Positions 53,701-61,484 are shown, counted from the first letter of the stretch. The stretch: 64,000 nucleotides of DNA from an uncultured Clostridia bacterium (GCA_934772045.1 CAKVMH010000004.1:1-64000); one strand, 5' to 3'. Numbers and translations are program-made. Notes: generated from the letters alone by a model not told the origin.

Positions 53701-54678
53701 CCTGACCTTGAATGGAATGAAACATTGAATGAAAAAGATTACAGTTATGCTCCTAAAGATAGTTGGGTTTCATTACCTGATTTAAGTGCTTCTCAAGGCG
53801 ATATTAAAGCCAAAGTTGAATTGAAAGTTACTTTCAAAGGTGAAAGCCAAACTGTTAAAAAGGAAATTATAAACGGAACAACTGTTTGGAGATTTAAAAC
53901 AAACGCAACACTCACAGGTGATTACAAAGTTGAATACACAGCAACAACTGCGTACAGTTCAATTAAGAAATCATTTACAATCAAAGTAGGCGATAATGTT
54001 CCACCAATTATCAGTATGGAACATGTTGCAGATTTAGCACAAGACCTTATTTACGATGGCAAGACAAGCATTGAATACAAAATCTACTTGTATCCAACAT
54101 TGACATCAAGTAAAGAACGTCAACTTAAAATCACAATCACAAATGGTAGTGATGTTAAGACTTACGATACAAAATTAAAGATTACAGATAAAGACGAAAA
54201 CGGCGAAGTTAAAGAAATTAACTGGAACAGTTTGACCGTTGAATTGATGAATGGCAGTTCAACTATGAGTGCTAGCGCAAGCAGTGATCAAAGGTACACT
54301 AAGACATACAGCATTAGTTCAACTGGTGATTATAAATTAGTGCTTAAAGTTACCGACAGCAATTCAAACACAACAACTAAAGAAATTAAGTTCACAGTTA
54401 AAACTGAAACTGAAGTTGAAAAGAAAAATGATACAGTTGTAGGCGTTGTTCTCATCGTATTGTCATTGGTTGTTCTTGCTGGTGTTATCTTGTTCTTCGC
54501 TTTAACCGGCAAAGGCGAGGGTGGTTCAAACAAATCTAAATCTTCAAAACAAGTTAAAACAACAAAATCAGTTGAAGAAAACAAGGTTGAAGTTTTAGAA
54601 GATACAAAAGTAGCTGAAGATGTTGAAGTTGAATCAGAAGCTCAAGAAACTGAACCAAAATCTGGCGATGTTGAATAA
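50788..54678 (+). CDS. Large membrane-anchored surface protein with Ig-like domains
   Basis: A 1296-residue cell-surface protein. The signal peptide is cleaved about residue 34 (SSYA). The long ectodomain is Thr/Asp/Lys-rich, nearly Cys-free and built of Ig/cadherin-like beta modules; a repeated ending such as GEYHVVYSATDDAGNTTY, GDYYITFTAKYG, GDYKVEYTATT and GDYKLVLKVTDSNSNTT marks at least four module ends. A membrane helix at about 1217-1240 (VVGVVLIVLSLVVLAGVILF) is followed by a Ser/Lys then Glu-rich cytoplasmic tail. There is no LPXTG motif. Likely roles are adhesion or a cell-wall scaffold. Confidence 0.82.
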   Translation: MKSFTKYFKVILCFMAFAVASFLFAFAPTLSSYAALQTSISGYNMAIKAVKMPRKAYVDETTGAQSLRVPLLTTGNSWQDTAKYTIRVIDPSFTAHDFNVDGANGSTNEADAGYFTKIKVNGTTVVKSTDEGYDTASGDEFVSISALNNGKYDIIYIMQEGDGENAKRYYSNTYSITVENVSYSLDFSIQTEGESKGLKVLLPETVAKSNQDSAKIALPKANVKNNKSKECLENVSVAPKVFNDYGRELSEGEIFKKEGDNYYLCPTTEGKYTIEYTYAYGNNPPKKSFTIEVVDGFTKPTSSDLTIATPTMPSVELGQKEVKLPDVTVSNKTTDDVEHNVVSIEISKGSISKKLTNNTFTFDMTREFFEQSKYDNMFGAWSVKYTIQDAYGNEKSITMQLENVVDNTNPDVFMAYDYDIDTTTGLPVNADKIDTTVVTELKPEYGYNELYFPAIYAKDNVTAYNEFIFVRYIQSTRTDTIYYIDNVIEKDGERHVITAETDAELASQMNASGDANIGSQNKAVKFDFNVEGETETEKNAKKSELSGEYKLGYMVIAKDKTKQKSYLYSANTTMYTFEILPTPTRDITTSVDHTVEINNIKDGISIASDGKLSVNITANEKKRGDSTTYADKRLKTAVFYYYTTTSTNIKGDIKSIFDSVKTDRATNHVYYGSEHIIDSEAFITAMKAKFTGFEYAELKNKNNYELTLKDYQSSYGKQAHVIAISIDDDGNIALADKLLNIKDMNDVTAPSWTLLSGVGHEHSFTDTALEVKQGTVIELPDIEFTDDDKTLSMNVTYYVNSPINELTGFDYKAPIGKNYKNVNGKSIVYGGQIKTDIVGEYHVVYSATDDAGNTTYVYFTFKVTPDADPILKVSATGEDITVSGASSITGEIGMQVNFDAVLWSNDLTQNLTNESGVVIDYTVEDGGKRWSTGDDATSFIFSEQGDYYITFTAKYGSYNIESQKFTISVSRPDLEWNETLNEKDYSYAPKDSWVSLPDLSASQGDIKAKVELKVTFKGESQTVKKEIINGTTVWRFKTNATLTGDYKVEYTATTAYSSIKKSFTIKVGDNVPPIISMEHVADLAQDLIYDGKTSIEYKIYLYPTLTSSKERQLKITITNGSDVKTYDTKLKITDKDENGEVKEINWNSLTVELMNGSSTMSASASSDQRYTKTYSISSTGDYKLVLKVTDSNSNTTTKEIKFTVKTETEVEKKNDTVVGVVLIVLSLVVLAGVILFFALTGKGEGGSNKSKSSKQVKTTKSVEENKVEVLEDTKVAEDVEVESEAQETEPKSGDVE

Positions 54679-54700
54679 TCACAACAATATTAAATAAATA

Positions 54701-54730
54701 AAAAAACACATCAATTGATGTGTTTTTTTA
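54701..54730. terminator. Bidirectional terminator
   Basis: Perfect AAAAACACATCAATTGATGTGTTTTT palindrome region (arms AACACATCAA and TTGATGTGTT) with T tracts on both strands; it can serve the surface protein gene and the minus-strand rsmI operon. Confidence 0.85.
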
Positions 54731-54758
54731 TTGTGAATACAACAAATTATATATATAT

Positions 54759-54787
54759 GAGCGAGAGTGAAATAAATTGGTTTATAA
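54759..54787. repeat. Short dispersed repeat, copy 1
   Basis: GAGCGAGAGTGAAATAAATT followed by GGTTTAT; related to 61457-61484. Both lie just after a terminator. Confidence 0.35.
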
Positions 54788-54860
54788 AATAATAAATAAA
54801 CTTTAAAATAGAACGAATAAAGACATGCGTTATTTAAATAGTATTTTACTAAAACTAAAT

Positions 54861-55661
54861 TTACTTTCCTTTTTCATATAGGTTATAAACATATGATTTT
54901 GTAAGATGATACTTTTCTTTAATTGTTTTGAAGACTTGTTGTTTTTCTTCTGTTTTTAACATGGCTTTTATTTCTTTTAAAATTTGTTCGTCGCTAGGCT
55001 TTTCACCTTCTTCATGGACATTTTCAACAACAATAACAAATTCGCCTTTGGGGTCGTCAACTTGGTGTGGCAATGCAACAATGTCAACATGTTCATGCAG
55101 TTTTGTAATCTCGCCAACAATTGCAACACGGACTTCACCTAGGCTTGAATAAAGTGAAGATAAATCTTTATTTAAATTATATTTTGAAGAATAAATAATT
55201 ACACTTCCGTTAAAAGCTTTGATTTGAGATAATTGATCTTTTAATTCCTTATTCTTTTCACTTAAAAAACCGAAAAACGCAAAATGTGAAGGGTCGAAAC
55301 CGGAAAGAACTAGGGCAGATAGCCCAGCATTTGCACCTGGAATGACTGTGAATTGCATACCGTTTGCAATCAATTTTTGTGCTAAGATGTTGCCAGGGTC
55401 AGATATAACAGGCATGCCAGCATCGCTTATAACTGCGACATTTTTACCTTGTTTTAAAAGTTCAATTATTCCGTCGGCACTGTTTTGTTCGTTGAATTTA
55501 TGGTAAGCAATTGTTTTTGCTGTTATGTTGTAATGTTCCAACAAAATTTTGGAGTGTCGAGTGTCTTCACAGGCAATCACATCACAACTTTTTAGTGTTT
55601 CAACTGCGCGGAAACTGATATCATCTAAATTGCCTATTGGTGTGGCTACAAAGTATAACAC
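54861..55661 (-). CDS. rsmI: 16S rRNA 2'-O-ribose C1402 methyltransferase RsmI
   Basis: A 266-residue tetrapyrrole-methylase-fold enzyme that methylates C1402 of 16S rRNA. The family start LYFVATPIGNLDDISFRA, then CEDTRHSKILLEHY, the VISDAGMPVISDPG loop and FFGFLSEKNKE are clear. The start codon is GTG behind AAAGGAG. It is the last gene of the holB-ricT-yabB-rsmI operon, an order shared with B. subtilis. Confidence 0.94.
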   Translation of the reverse strand: MLYFVATPIGNLDDISFRAVETLKSCDVIACEDTRHSKILLEHYNITAKTIAYHKFNEQNSADGIIELLKQGKNVAVISDAGMPVISDPGNILAQKLIANGMQFTVIPGANAGLSALVLSGFDPSHFAFFGFLSEKNKELKDQLSQIKAFNGSVIIYSSKYNLNKDLSSLYSSLGEVRVAIVGEITKLHEHVDIVALPHQVDDPKGEFVIVVENVHEEGEKPSDEQILKEIKAMLKTEEKQQVFKTIKEKYHLTKSYVYNLYEKGK

Positions 55662-55726
55662 AAATTACTCCTTTTTATTTCAATATTTTTAGTTTTTGTA
55701 AAATTTATATAAGTAAAACTTTGGGT

Positions 55727-56392
55727 TTAGTTTTTTAAAATTCTAACACCTGGTTTTGCGCCTTTTACGGCTTCAACAAGCACTAAATAGGCCTCTTTAT
55801 CATTGTTATATATAAATTTCATTTGCTTTACTTGCATTCCGTATTTTTCACACAAAACAACAATTTCAGTGCTACGCGATGCAAGGTGCACCATGTATAA
55901 CCTGCCTTTATCTTTTAAAAGTTCGGCGGTTTTTTTAATGATGTCGTCCAAAGTTGCACTGAGTTCGTGCCTTGCCATTGCAATTTCAGGGCGTTCATTA
56001 ATTTTACTATTTGGGTTCAGTTTTTGATAAGGTGGGTTGCAAATGATGACATCAACATTTTTAGGGAAGTCAGTAAGTTTTAAATCTTTTAAATTGCAAT
56101 TGAAAATTTTGCTTCGCCTTTTAAAGTTATTAAATGCCACATTTTCTTTTATTATTTCGCACATTTCTGGTTGTATTTCATTAAAGTACAAATGGTTGTA
56201 AGGGCAGATAGAATAGGCGTAAAAACTTATGACGCCACTTCCTGCACATAATTCAAGCACATTGTCACTGTGTTTAATATTACAAAAATTTGCAAGTAAA
56301 ATGGCGTCTTGCGTAAATTTGTAATAATTGTCACTTTGGATAATGGAAATACCATTTTCAAAATGTTCTAGTTTCAAGTTTTCTATTTTCAT
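55727..56392 (-). CDS. tRNA1(Val) A37 N6-methyltransferase-like (YabB/TrmN6)
   Basis: A 221-residue class I methyltransferase. SAM-binding motif I is VLELCAGSGVISF, and the N6-adenine motif NPPY is present (VIICNPPYQKL). YabB-type proteins occupy this operon position in Bacillota. It starts five bases after the ricT stop without a clear ribosome-binding site, so it is probably translated by coupling. Confidence 0.88.
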   Translation of the reverse strand: MKIENLKLEHFENGISIIQSDNYYKFTQDAILLANFCNIKHSDNVLELCAGSGVISFYAYSICPYNHLYFNEIQPEMCEIIKENVAFNNFKRRSKIFNCNLKDLKLTDFPKNVDVIICNPPYQKLNPNSKINERPEIAMARHELSATLDDIIKKTAELLKDKGRLYMVHLASRSTEIVVLCEKYGMQVKQMKFIYNNDKEAYLVLVEAVKGAKPGVRILKN

Positions 56393-56397
56393 ATGTG

Positions 56398-57195
56398 TTA
56401 ATTATTCTTTTGTTGAGTTTTAATATCTTCAACATTATAAACTTTATTTTCAGTCGTGTCTTCATCTTTTTTGAAACTTACAGTAACAGTTTCTTTTAAA
56501 AAGTCAACACTCGCAACTGTGCCGACACCATCTGGTGTTGTAACTTTGTTGCCAACGCGTGGCATTTTCTTTTGCATTGCTTCATAAAATTCATCTTCAT
56601 ATTTTAAACAACACAAAAGCCTGCCACACATGCCATTTATACGGTTAGGGTTGAGTGCAATACCTTGATTTTTTGCCATTTTTATCGAAACTTTATCAAA
56701 ATCTTTCAAGTATGCCTTGCAACAGGTTTCGCGCCCACACATGCCAAGTGCACCAACGGCCTTGCTTTCGTCGCGGTTGCCAATTTGTTTCATTTCGACC
56801 TTAACTTTGTAAGTGCTTGTTAAAATTTTAAGCAATTCCCTGAAATCTACGCGTTCATCAGCAGTGTAATTGACACTAAGTTTTGATTTATCCAAGCTGA
56901 AAACAACAAAACTAATTTTCATGTTTAAATGCAAATTTTCAGCAAATTTTTTAATTTCACCTTGAATTTTGCGTGCATATTTACAGTTTTCACAATTCTT
57001 TAAAAAGTCATCTTTGTTTGCTGGGCGCACAACATCAACCAATTCAACATCATCACCTTCAACATTGCGTTTAATTATGCCTAATTCAAGCACGCCATTG
57101 CATGAAACAACGACCTTTTGGTTAGGTTCAAACTTTGAAGGCTTTGAGTATACGATTTTGCCGTAATTTTGTAATTGTATTTCAGTTAGTTGCAT
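56398..57195 (-). CDS. ricT: PSP1-domain protein RicT (YaaT)
   Basis: A 265-residue protein of the RicT/YaaT family, which in B. subtilis forms a Fe-S-bearing complex with RicA and RicF acting on RNase Y-dependent mRNA processing. The cysteine signature is complete: CENCKYAR, MCGRETCCKAYL and MCGRLLCCLKYE. It overlaps the end of holB by 14 bases behind a GGAGAAA site. Confidence 0.93.
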   Translation of the reverse strand: MQLTEIQLQNYGKIVYSKPSKFEPNQKVVVSCNGVLELGIIKRNVEGDDVELVDVVRPANKDDFLKNCENCKYARKIQGEIKKFAENLHLNMKISFVVFSLDKSKLSVNYTADERVDFRELLKILTSTYKVKVEMKQIGNRDESKAVGALGMCGRETCCKAYLKDFDKVSIKMAKNQGIALNPNRINGMCGRLLCCLKYEDEFYEAMQKKMPRVGNKVTTPDGVGTVASVDFLKETVTVSFKKDEDTTENKVYNVEDIKTQQKNN

Positions 57196-58102
57196 AGTAT
57201 TTCTCCTTTAAAATATTAAATAATAGGTTATCTAAAATGTAATAAAAGTTTACATTTGATTTAAGTTTTTTGTAAGCATCATCGATTAATGGTAGGCATC
57301 TAGCCAAAACTGAAGGTGAAAACCTTAATGCGATAGAGGCAATGTCCTTTTTTTCAAATTGGTTTGTTTGTTTAATAACGCACATAAACATGTCCTGCAT
57401 TAATGGAAAGAACTCGTCTTTGTCAACATCGCCAAGCGAACTAACGATTTGCGGAATGCTTGAACTGTTATTAAGATTATCAAAAATTTTTGTTATTGCT
57501 TGTAAAGTGTTGTTTGTTTTTTTATCTGTAAATGTTAACATGTTGGTGAGTGTATCAAAATTTTTAAATGATGATAAATTGATGTTTTTTGATTTATATT
57601 CGTTAATAATTGACAACTTGTCATGTTCAGAAAGGGTAGGCACATGCACTTTACTAAGCCTACTTAAAACCGTTGGCAAAATTTTGTCTAACTTAGTTGA
57701 TGTCACAATAAAAATGTTACTAGGGTTAGGCTCTTCCAACGATTTTAACATCTTGTTTTGTGCACGCTCATTAACATTTTCAAAATTTAAGACAACAAAA
57801 ACTTTATGTTTGCTGTAAACTGGCAAAGTTGCCATTTTGTCTAACAATTTTGCCACATCTTCCACTTTTATGCTTTTGTCGTCTAGGATATAAAAGTCTG
57901 GGTGCGAGTTACTTTCAAATTGCATGCATGAACTGCATTTGCCACACGCTGAACCCTTTTCACATAAAATAGATTCCGCAAATGTAAGTGCTATTTCGTT
58001 ATTAAGGGCTTGGTCATTAGAATAAAAAAGATAAGCATGACTCAATTCACGCCCTAAACTAAGTGTGCGGTAAGATGATGTGTTTACAATACATTTTAAC
58101 AC
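57182..58102 (-). CDS. holB: DNA polymerase III subunit delta'
   Basis: A 306-residue clamp-loader subunit that works with DnaX (gene at 12523). It has the AAA+ layout with LSHAYLFYSNDQ, a zinc module CEKGSACGKCSSCMQF, SLEEPNPSNIFIVTS and LPTVLSR (sensor 1 region), but lacks Walker A lysine, as is normal for delta'. The start codon is GTG directly at the expected transcription start. It heads the four-gene operon with ricT, yabB and rsmI. Confidence 0.9.
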   Translation of the reverse strand: MLKCIVNTSSYRTLSLGRELSHAYLFYSNDQALNNEIALTFAESILCEKGSACGKCSSCMQFESNSHPDFYILDDKSIKVEDVAKLLDKMATLPVYSKHKVFVVLNFENVNERAQNKMLKSLEEPNPSNIFIVTSTKLDKILPTVLSRLSKVHVPTLSEHDKLSIINEYKSKNINLSSFKNFDTLTNMLTFTDKKTNNTLQAITKIFDNLNNSSSIPQIVSSLGDVDKDEFFPLMQDMFMCVIKQTNQFEKKDIASIALRFSPSVLARCLPLIDDAYKKLKSNVNFYYILDNLLFNILKEKYYATN

Positions 58103-58137
58103 GATACAATTATAACATAGGTGCGATAAAAATACAA
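58103..58137 (-). promoter_or_regulatory. Promoter giving a predicted leaderless holB mRNA
   Basis: On the minus strand TTGTAT, 17 nt, TATAAT (58109-58114), then 6 nt (TGTATC) to the GTG start codon. No Shine-Dalgarno sequence. Confidence 0.6.
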
Positions 58138-58184
58138 TAATTTTCGTTGATTGTGCCTAAAAACCGCGAAATCAAATTAATTAG

Positions 58185-58213
58185 TTGACATAGAATTTTG
58201 TCGATGATATTAT
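58185..58213 (+). promoter_or_regulatory. Promoter of the 58232 gene
   Basis: TTGACA, 17 nt, TATTAT, with AGAGGTG ribosome-binding site following. Confidence 0.7.
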
Positions 58214-58231
58214 TATATCAAGAGGTGAAAT

Positions 58232-58720
58232 ATGACAAAAGCTAAATCTGGTTTTTTAAAAGCTGGGGCAATCTTCGGCATAATTTGGGCAGGTTTCTTT
58301 GCAATATTCGGCATGACGTTATTTACAATTCAAGGTGAACTATCGCATAAATATATAATTGAAGATATTATGGAGTACAAGAAAACAGAATACGATACTA
58401 TTAATAATTTTGATGGCTCAATTACATATAAGTTAACAAAAGATGGCGAAGTAAAGGAAATTAAGGGCGACCAATTAGACGATATCATTGAATTATCTAA
58501 AAAAGTTTTAACAGTCGGTGGCATTTATGTGTTAGCATTTTCAGTTGCTTCACTTGCACTTTCAATTCTAGTGCTTGTAAACTCAGAAAAGGAAAAGGCA
58601 AACAAAGGTTTAATAATTTCATTACTTTGTGTCAGCGTTTTCTCCGCCAACATTTTAACCTTAGCATTTATGATTGTTGCTTTGTGTTTAAAGGATAAAA
58701 AAGTAGAAGAAGTGAAATAG
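58232..58720 (+). CDS. Small multi-pass membrane protein
   Basis: A 162-residue membrane protein with three or four hydrophobic segments (about 10-32, 92-115, 125-155), a polar extracytoplasmic loop between the first two (residues 33-90) and a charged C-terminal tail KDKKVEEVK. Family not recognised; it has the look of small DUF4064-type clostridial membrane proteins, a weak guess. The final 48 bases including the stop codon are the start of a tandem array. Confidence 0.65.
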   Translation: MTKAKSGFLKAGAIFGIIWAGFFAIFGMTLFTIQGELSHKYIIEDIMEYKKTEYDTINNFDGSITYKLTKDGEVKEIKGDQLDDIIELSKKVLTVGGIYVLAFSVASLALSILVLVNSEKEKANKGLIISLLCVSVFSANILTLAFMIVALCLKDKKVEEVK

Positions 58721-59033
58721 AAGCAACATCTAATGGGAAGTGGAACGACCTTTAAATTGTTGCTTTGTGTTTAAAGGATAAAAAAGTAGAAGAAGTAAAA
58801 TAGAAGCAACATCTAATGGGAAGTGGAACGACCTTTAAATTGTTGCTTTGTGTTTAAAGGATAAAAAAGTAGAAGAAGTGAAATAGAAGCAACATCTAAT
58901 GGGAGTGAAACGACCTTTAATTTGTTGCTTTGTGTTTAAAGGATAAAAAAGTAGAAGAAGTGAAATAGAAGCAACATCTAATGGGAGTGGAACGACCTTT
59001 AAATTGTTGCTTTGTGTGTAAAAGATAAAAACT
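58673..59033 (+). repeat. Tandem array of the gene's 3' end, period 82-83
   Basis: Units start at 58673, 58756, 58839, about 58921 and 59003 (the last partial). Each holds the codons IVALCLKDKKVEEVK plus TAG (I becomes F in the fourth), then a linker with AAGCAAC, which pairs with GTTGCTT of the next unit, and CCTTTAAA, which pairs with TTTAAAGG. Copies differ by scattered single changes, including a silent GTG to GTA. Confidence 0.9.
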
Positions 59034-59058
59034 AGCAACAATTTAATAATACAATTTA

Positions 59059-59092
59059 AAAAGAACTGAACACGTTTGTGTTCAGTTCTTTA
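59059..59092. terminator. Bidirectional terminator before greA
   Basis: AAAGAACTGAACAC / GTGTTCAGTTCTTT hairpin with GTTT loop, serving both the 58232 unit and minus-strand greA. Confidence 0.8.
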
Positions 59093-59123
59093 ATGTTTAT
59101 AGTATTCAATTTTAAATTAATTA

Positions 59124-59600
59124 TTAAGACAATTTAATTTTAGTGATTTTATATGAAACCAAACCGCCTGGGGTTTTAATTTGAGCAATTTCACCAACTT
59201 TTTTGTTCATCAAACCGGCACCGATAGGGGATATGTTGCTGATAATGCCTTTGAATGGGTCACTGTCTGTGTCACCAACAATTTTGTATTCAACAACCTG
59301 GTTTGTTTTTAAATTTGTGGCGGTAACTGTGCAACCAACACCAACTTTGTTTGTGTTAACTTTTTTAGGGTCGATAACAACGGCTGATTTTAATTTTGTT
59401 TCCAAATCAAAAATTTCGGCTTCAGTGTTAATTTGCTCTTCACGGGCGATGTCATATTCACTATTTTCACTTAAATCACCATAACTGCGCGCTTCAGCAA
59501 GTTTTTTTGCCACTTCTTGGCGTTTGGTTGATTTTAAATACTCTAATCTTTCTTGGGTCTTTTTAAGCCCTTCTGCTGTCATAAAAACTTTTTCTTCCAT
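59124..59600 (-). CDS. greA: Transcription elongation factor GreA
   Basis: A 158-residue factor that rescues backtracked RNA polymerase by stimulating RNA cleavage. The N-terminal coiled coil has the tip motif ARSYGDLSENSEYDIAREEQ with the acidic residues, and the C-terminal domain shows SPIGAGLMNKKVGE. The ATG behind GGAGAAAG is chosen; the frame is open four codons earlier at a TTG that lies within the ribosome-binding site. Monocistronic. Confidence 0.95.
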   Translation of the reverse strand: MEEKVFMTAEGLKKTQERLEYLKSTKRQEVAKKLAEARSYGDLSENSEYDIAREEQINTEAEIFDLETKLKSAVVIDPKKVNTNKVGVGCTVTATNLKTNQVVEYKIVGDTDSDPFKGIISNISPIGAGLMNKKVGEIAQIKTPGGLVSYKITKIKLS

Positions 59601-59801
59601 AACTTTCTCCAAATAAAAAAAATTTTAAGCATTTTGTGCATATAAAACACAAAATTGCAATGATTTCTCATTACAACGACACAATTATAACATTTATTTA
59701 AAATTGATGTCAAGGTTTTTTAACTCAATTTTTAAACGCTTGTGATTGCCTGTGCTTTAGCATATGCAAAAATATTAAAAAATGTGCGGACTTTTAAAAT
59801 T

Positions 59802-60056
59802 TTAACGGTGTAAATGTTCCAAAGTGAACTTATCAAAAATTACGCTTTCAACAAAATCATCTGGTTTAAAAACACACATGTTAAACAAGTTAAAATCGTA
59901 TACGTGCTTGTCTAATAAAACTGGGGTAGGGATATTCAAAGATGCAGATAAGTCTTTTAACATATCAAAAAAAGATGTGGTTTTTTCATCCACTTCAATA
60001 GTGTTAGATTTTATAACCTTTTCATTGCAAATCAATTTGCCCCAAATTTTTATCAT
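59802..60056 (-). CDS. Conserved small hypothetical protein of Clostridia
   Basis: An 84-residue protein starting MIKIWGKLICNEKVIKSNTI, with SLNIPTPVLLDKHVYDFN and ending in a DFVESVIFDKFTLE block. I recall similar anonymous proteins of 85-90 residues (KIWGKLIKDGK start, a PIWLD-type middle) in many Clostridia. No function known. It is divergent from the DUF362 gene, and both have leaderless-type promoters. Confidence 0.7.
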   Translation of the reverse strand: MIKIWGKLICNEKVIKSNTIEVDEKTTSFFDMLKDLSASLNIPTPVLLDKHVYDFNLFNMCVFKPDDFVESVIFDKFTLEHLHR

Positions 60057-60091
60057 AGGCTTATTTTATATCAAATTGAAAAATAATGCAA
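60057..60091 (-). promoter_or_regulatory. Promoter giving a predicted leaderless mRNA (59802 gene)
   Basis: On the minus strand TTGCAT (60086-60091), 17 nt, TAAAAT (60063-60068), then 6 nt to the ATG. Confidence 0.6.
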
Positions 60092-60164
60092 GAAATTACA
60101 CGAACTTATCATCAACAATTAAGGCTAAAACTTAAATATTAAAATAATATGTAAAACAACATGT

Positions 60165-60199
60165 TTGACAAAAAATTTTCAAAAGTGTAATATAAAAAT
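60165..60199 (+). promoter_or_regulatory. Promoter giving a predicted leaderless DUF362 mRNA
   Basis: TTGACA (60165-60170), 17 nt, TAATAT (60188-60193), then 6 nt (AAAAAT) to the ATG. Confidence 0.65.
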
Positions 60200-61366
60200 A
60201 TGGATAATTCGGTTTCAATAAAAAGCATAGATAATTATAATTTGGAAAATGTTAAGGCAACAATGGCAAACCTTTTTGCTTCAATAGATGCAGAAAAACT
60301 TTTTAAACCTAATATGAAAGTTTTAATAAAAGTCAATGCAGGCATTGATGCTGACCCTGATTTAGGGCTAACAACTCACCCAACAGTGGTGCAAGCGCTT
60401 GTAGACTTAATAAGCAAAACTGGGGCAGTATGTATTGTGGCAGACAGCCCAGTTAAACAATATTCGCTTAATTATTTGGAAAAAATCTATTTTGACACAG
60501 GCATGCTTGAAGTTGCCAACTCGACAAAGTGTCAACTTAACCATGATTTATCCACCACACAAATTAAAATTCCAGCAGGTGCGAAAACTAAATTTACCAC
60601 AGTTTTAAGTGTTGCAGATTCGGTCGATGCAATTGTAGTTGTTGGTAAAGTTAACGTTGATAATCGCCTTGGTTTCCAAGCGGTTAGCCAAGGTTTGTTT
60701 GGGCTTATTCCGGGGGAAATGAAAAATTTATACCTTAATAGGTTGACAACGATTGCGGATTACAACGAATACTGTTTGGACCTATACACTTATTTTAAAA
60801 ACAAACTTATTTTAAATGTGCTTGACGGCGTTGTGGCTGTTGAAACAAACCAAAGCCAAAGAATGTTATCTTGTTTGGCAATGAGTAAAAATATGCTCAG
60901 TTTGGAAGCGGTTGCAAATGCAATTGTGGGCAGGAATTTTAATGAAACCATATTAAAAACCGCAGAAACAAGGGGCGAAATTGATTTATCAAACGCTTAT
61001 AAGCTTGTTGATGGCACAATTGAAAACTTTACATTGACCGATTTTGATTTTGGTGAAATCGTAAATAGTTCAAACATACATAAAAGTAAACAAAGCAAAA
61101 AACAGTATTTTAGGCACAATCAACAAAGGCTTATAATTGTACCAAACAAGTGTAAAGGTTGCGCGCGTTGTGCTAAAATTTGTCCAGTTGGTGCAATAAC
61201 CATGAAGTACGACAAAATGGGCGAGCTATACGCAAAAATTAATTACGACAAGTGCATATTTTGCAACAAATGCTTTACCGCTTGTCCTTATGAAATTATT
61301 AGGCAAAAAACACCGCTTGGGTTTAAGATTATCACTGGCAGTGTAAATAAATACAATGAAGAATAG
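60200..61366 (+). CDS. DUF362 domain protein with two 4Fe-4S clusters
   Basis: A 388-residue protein: an N-terminal DUF362 domain (KVLIKVNAGIDADPDLGLTT then HPTVVQALVDLISKTGAV and IVADSP) and a C-terminal ferredoxin domain with C-x2-C-x2-C-x3-C clusters at about 318 (CKGCARCAKICPVGAI) and 352 (CIFCNKCFTACP). Such proteins are common in anaerobes; the DUF362 role is unknown, but the clusters imply electron transfer. Transcribed from a leaderless-type promoter and followed by a terminator. Confidence 0.88.
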   Translation: MDNSVSIKSIDNYNLENVKATMANLFASIDAEKLFKPNMKVLIKVNAGIDADPDLGLTTHPTVVQALVDLISKTGAVCIVADSPVKQYSLNYLEKIYFDTGMLEVANSTKCQLNHDLSTTQIKIPAGAKTKFTTVLSVADSVDAIVVVGKVNVDNRLGFQAVSQGLFGLIPGEMKNLYLNRLTTIADYNEYCLDLYTYFKNKLILNVLDGVVAVETNQSQRMLSCLAMSKNMLSLEAVANAIVGRNFNETILKTAETRGEIDLSNAYKLVDGTIENFTLTDFDFGEIVNSSNIHKSKQSKKQYFRHNQQRLIIVPNKCKGCARCAKICPVGAITMKYDKMGELYAKINYDKCIFCNKCFTACPYEIIRQKTPLGFKIITGSVNKYNEE

Positions 61367-61403
61367 ACGATCTAAAAGATATAAATTTATTGATCCTTAC
61401 AAT

Positions 61404-61432
61404 TAAACACACATTTAGTGTGTTTTTTGTTG
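61404..61432 (+). terminator. Terminator after the DUF362 gene
   Basis: AAACACAC / GTGTGTTTTTT hairpin with an ATTTA loop. Confidence 0.75.
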
Positions 61433-61456
61433 CGATTAACAATAAACCAGATTAAT

Positions 61457-61484
61457 GAGCGTCAGCGAAATAAATTGATTTATT
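61457..61484. repeat. Short dispersed repeat, copy 2
   Basis: GAGCGTCAGCGAAATAAATT followed by GATTTAT; related to 54759-54787 and in the same place relative to a terminator. A GCACCATTT/AAATAGTGC hairpin at 61569-61592 has its T tract on the minus strand, although no minus-strand gene precedes it. Confidence 0.35.

Noticed and set aside
44146..59033. All ~83-bp duplications as pure assembly artefacts
   Set aside because: Copies in the rpoC and 58232 arrays carry substitutions and indels, which exact k-mer artefacts would not show. The exact rpoB copy alone cannot exclude it, so the caveat is kept in the finding.
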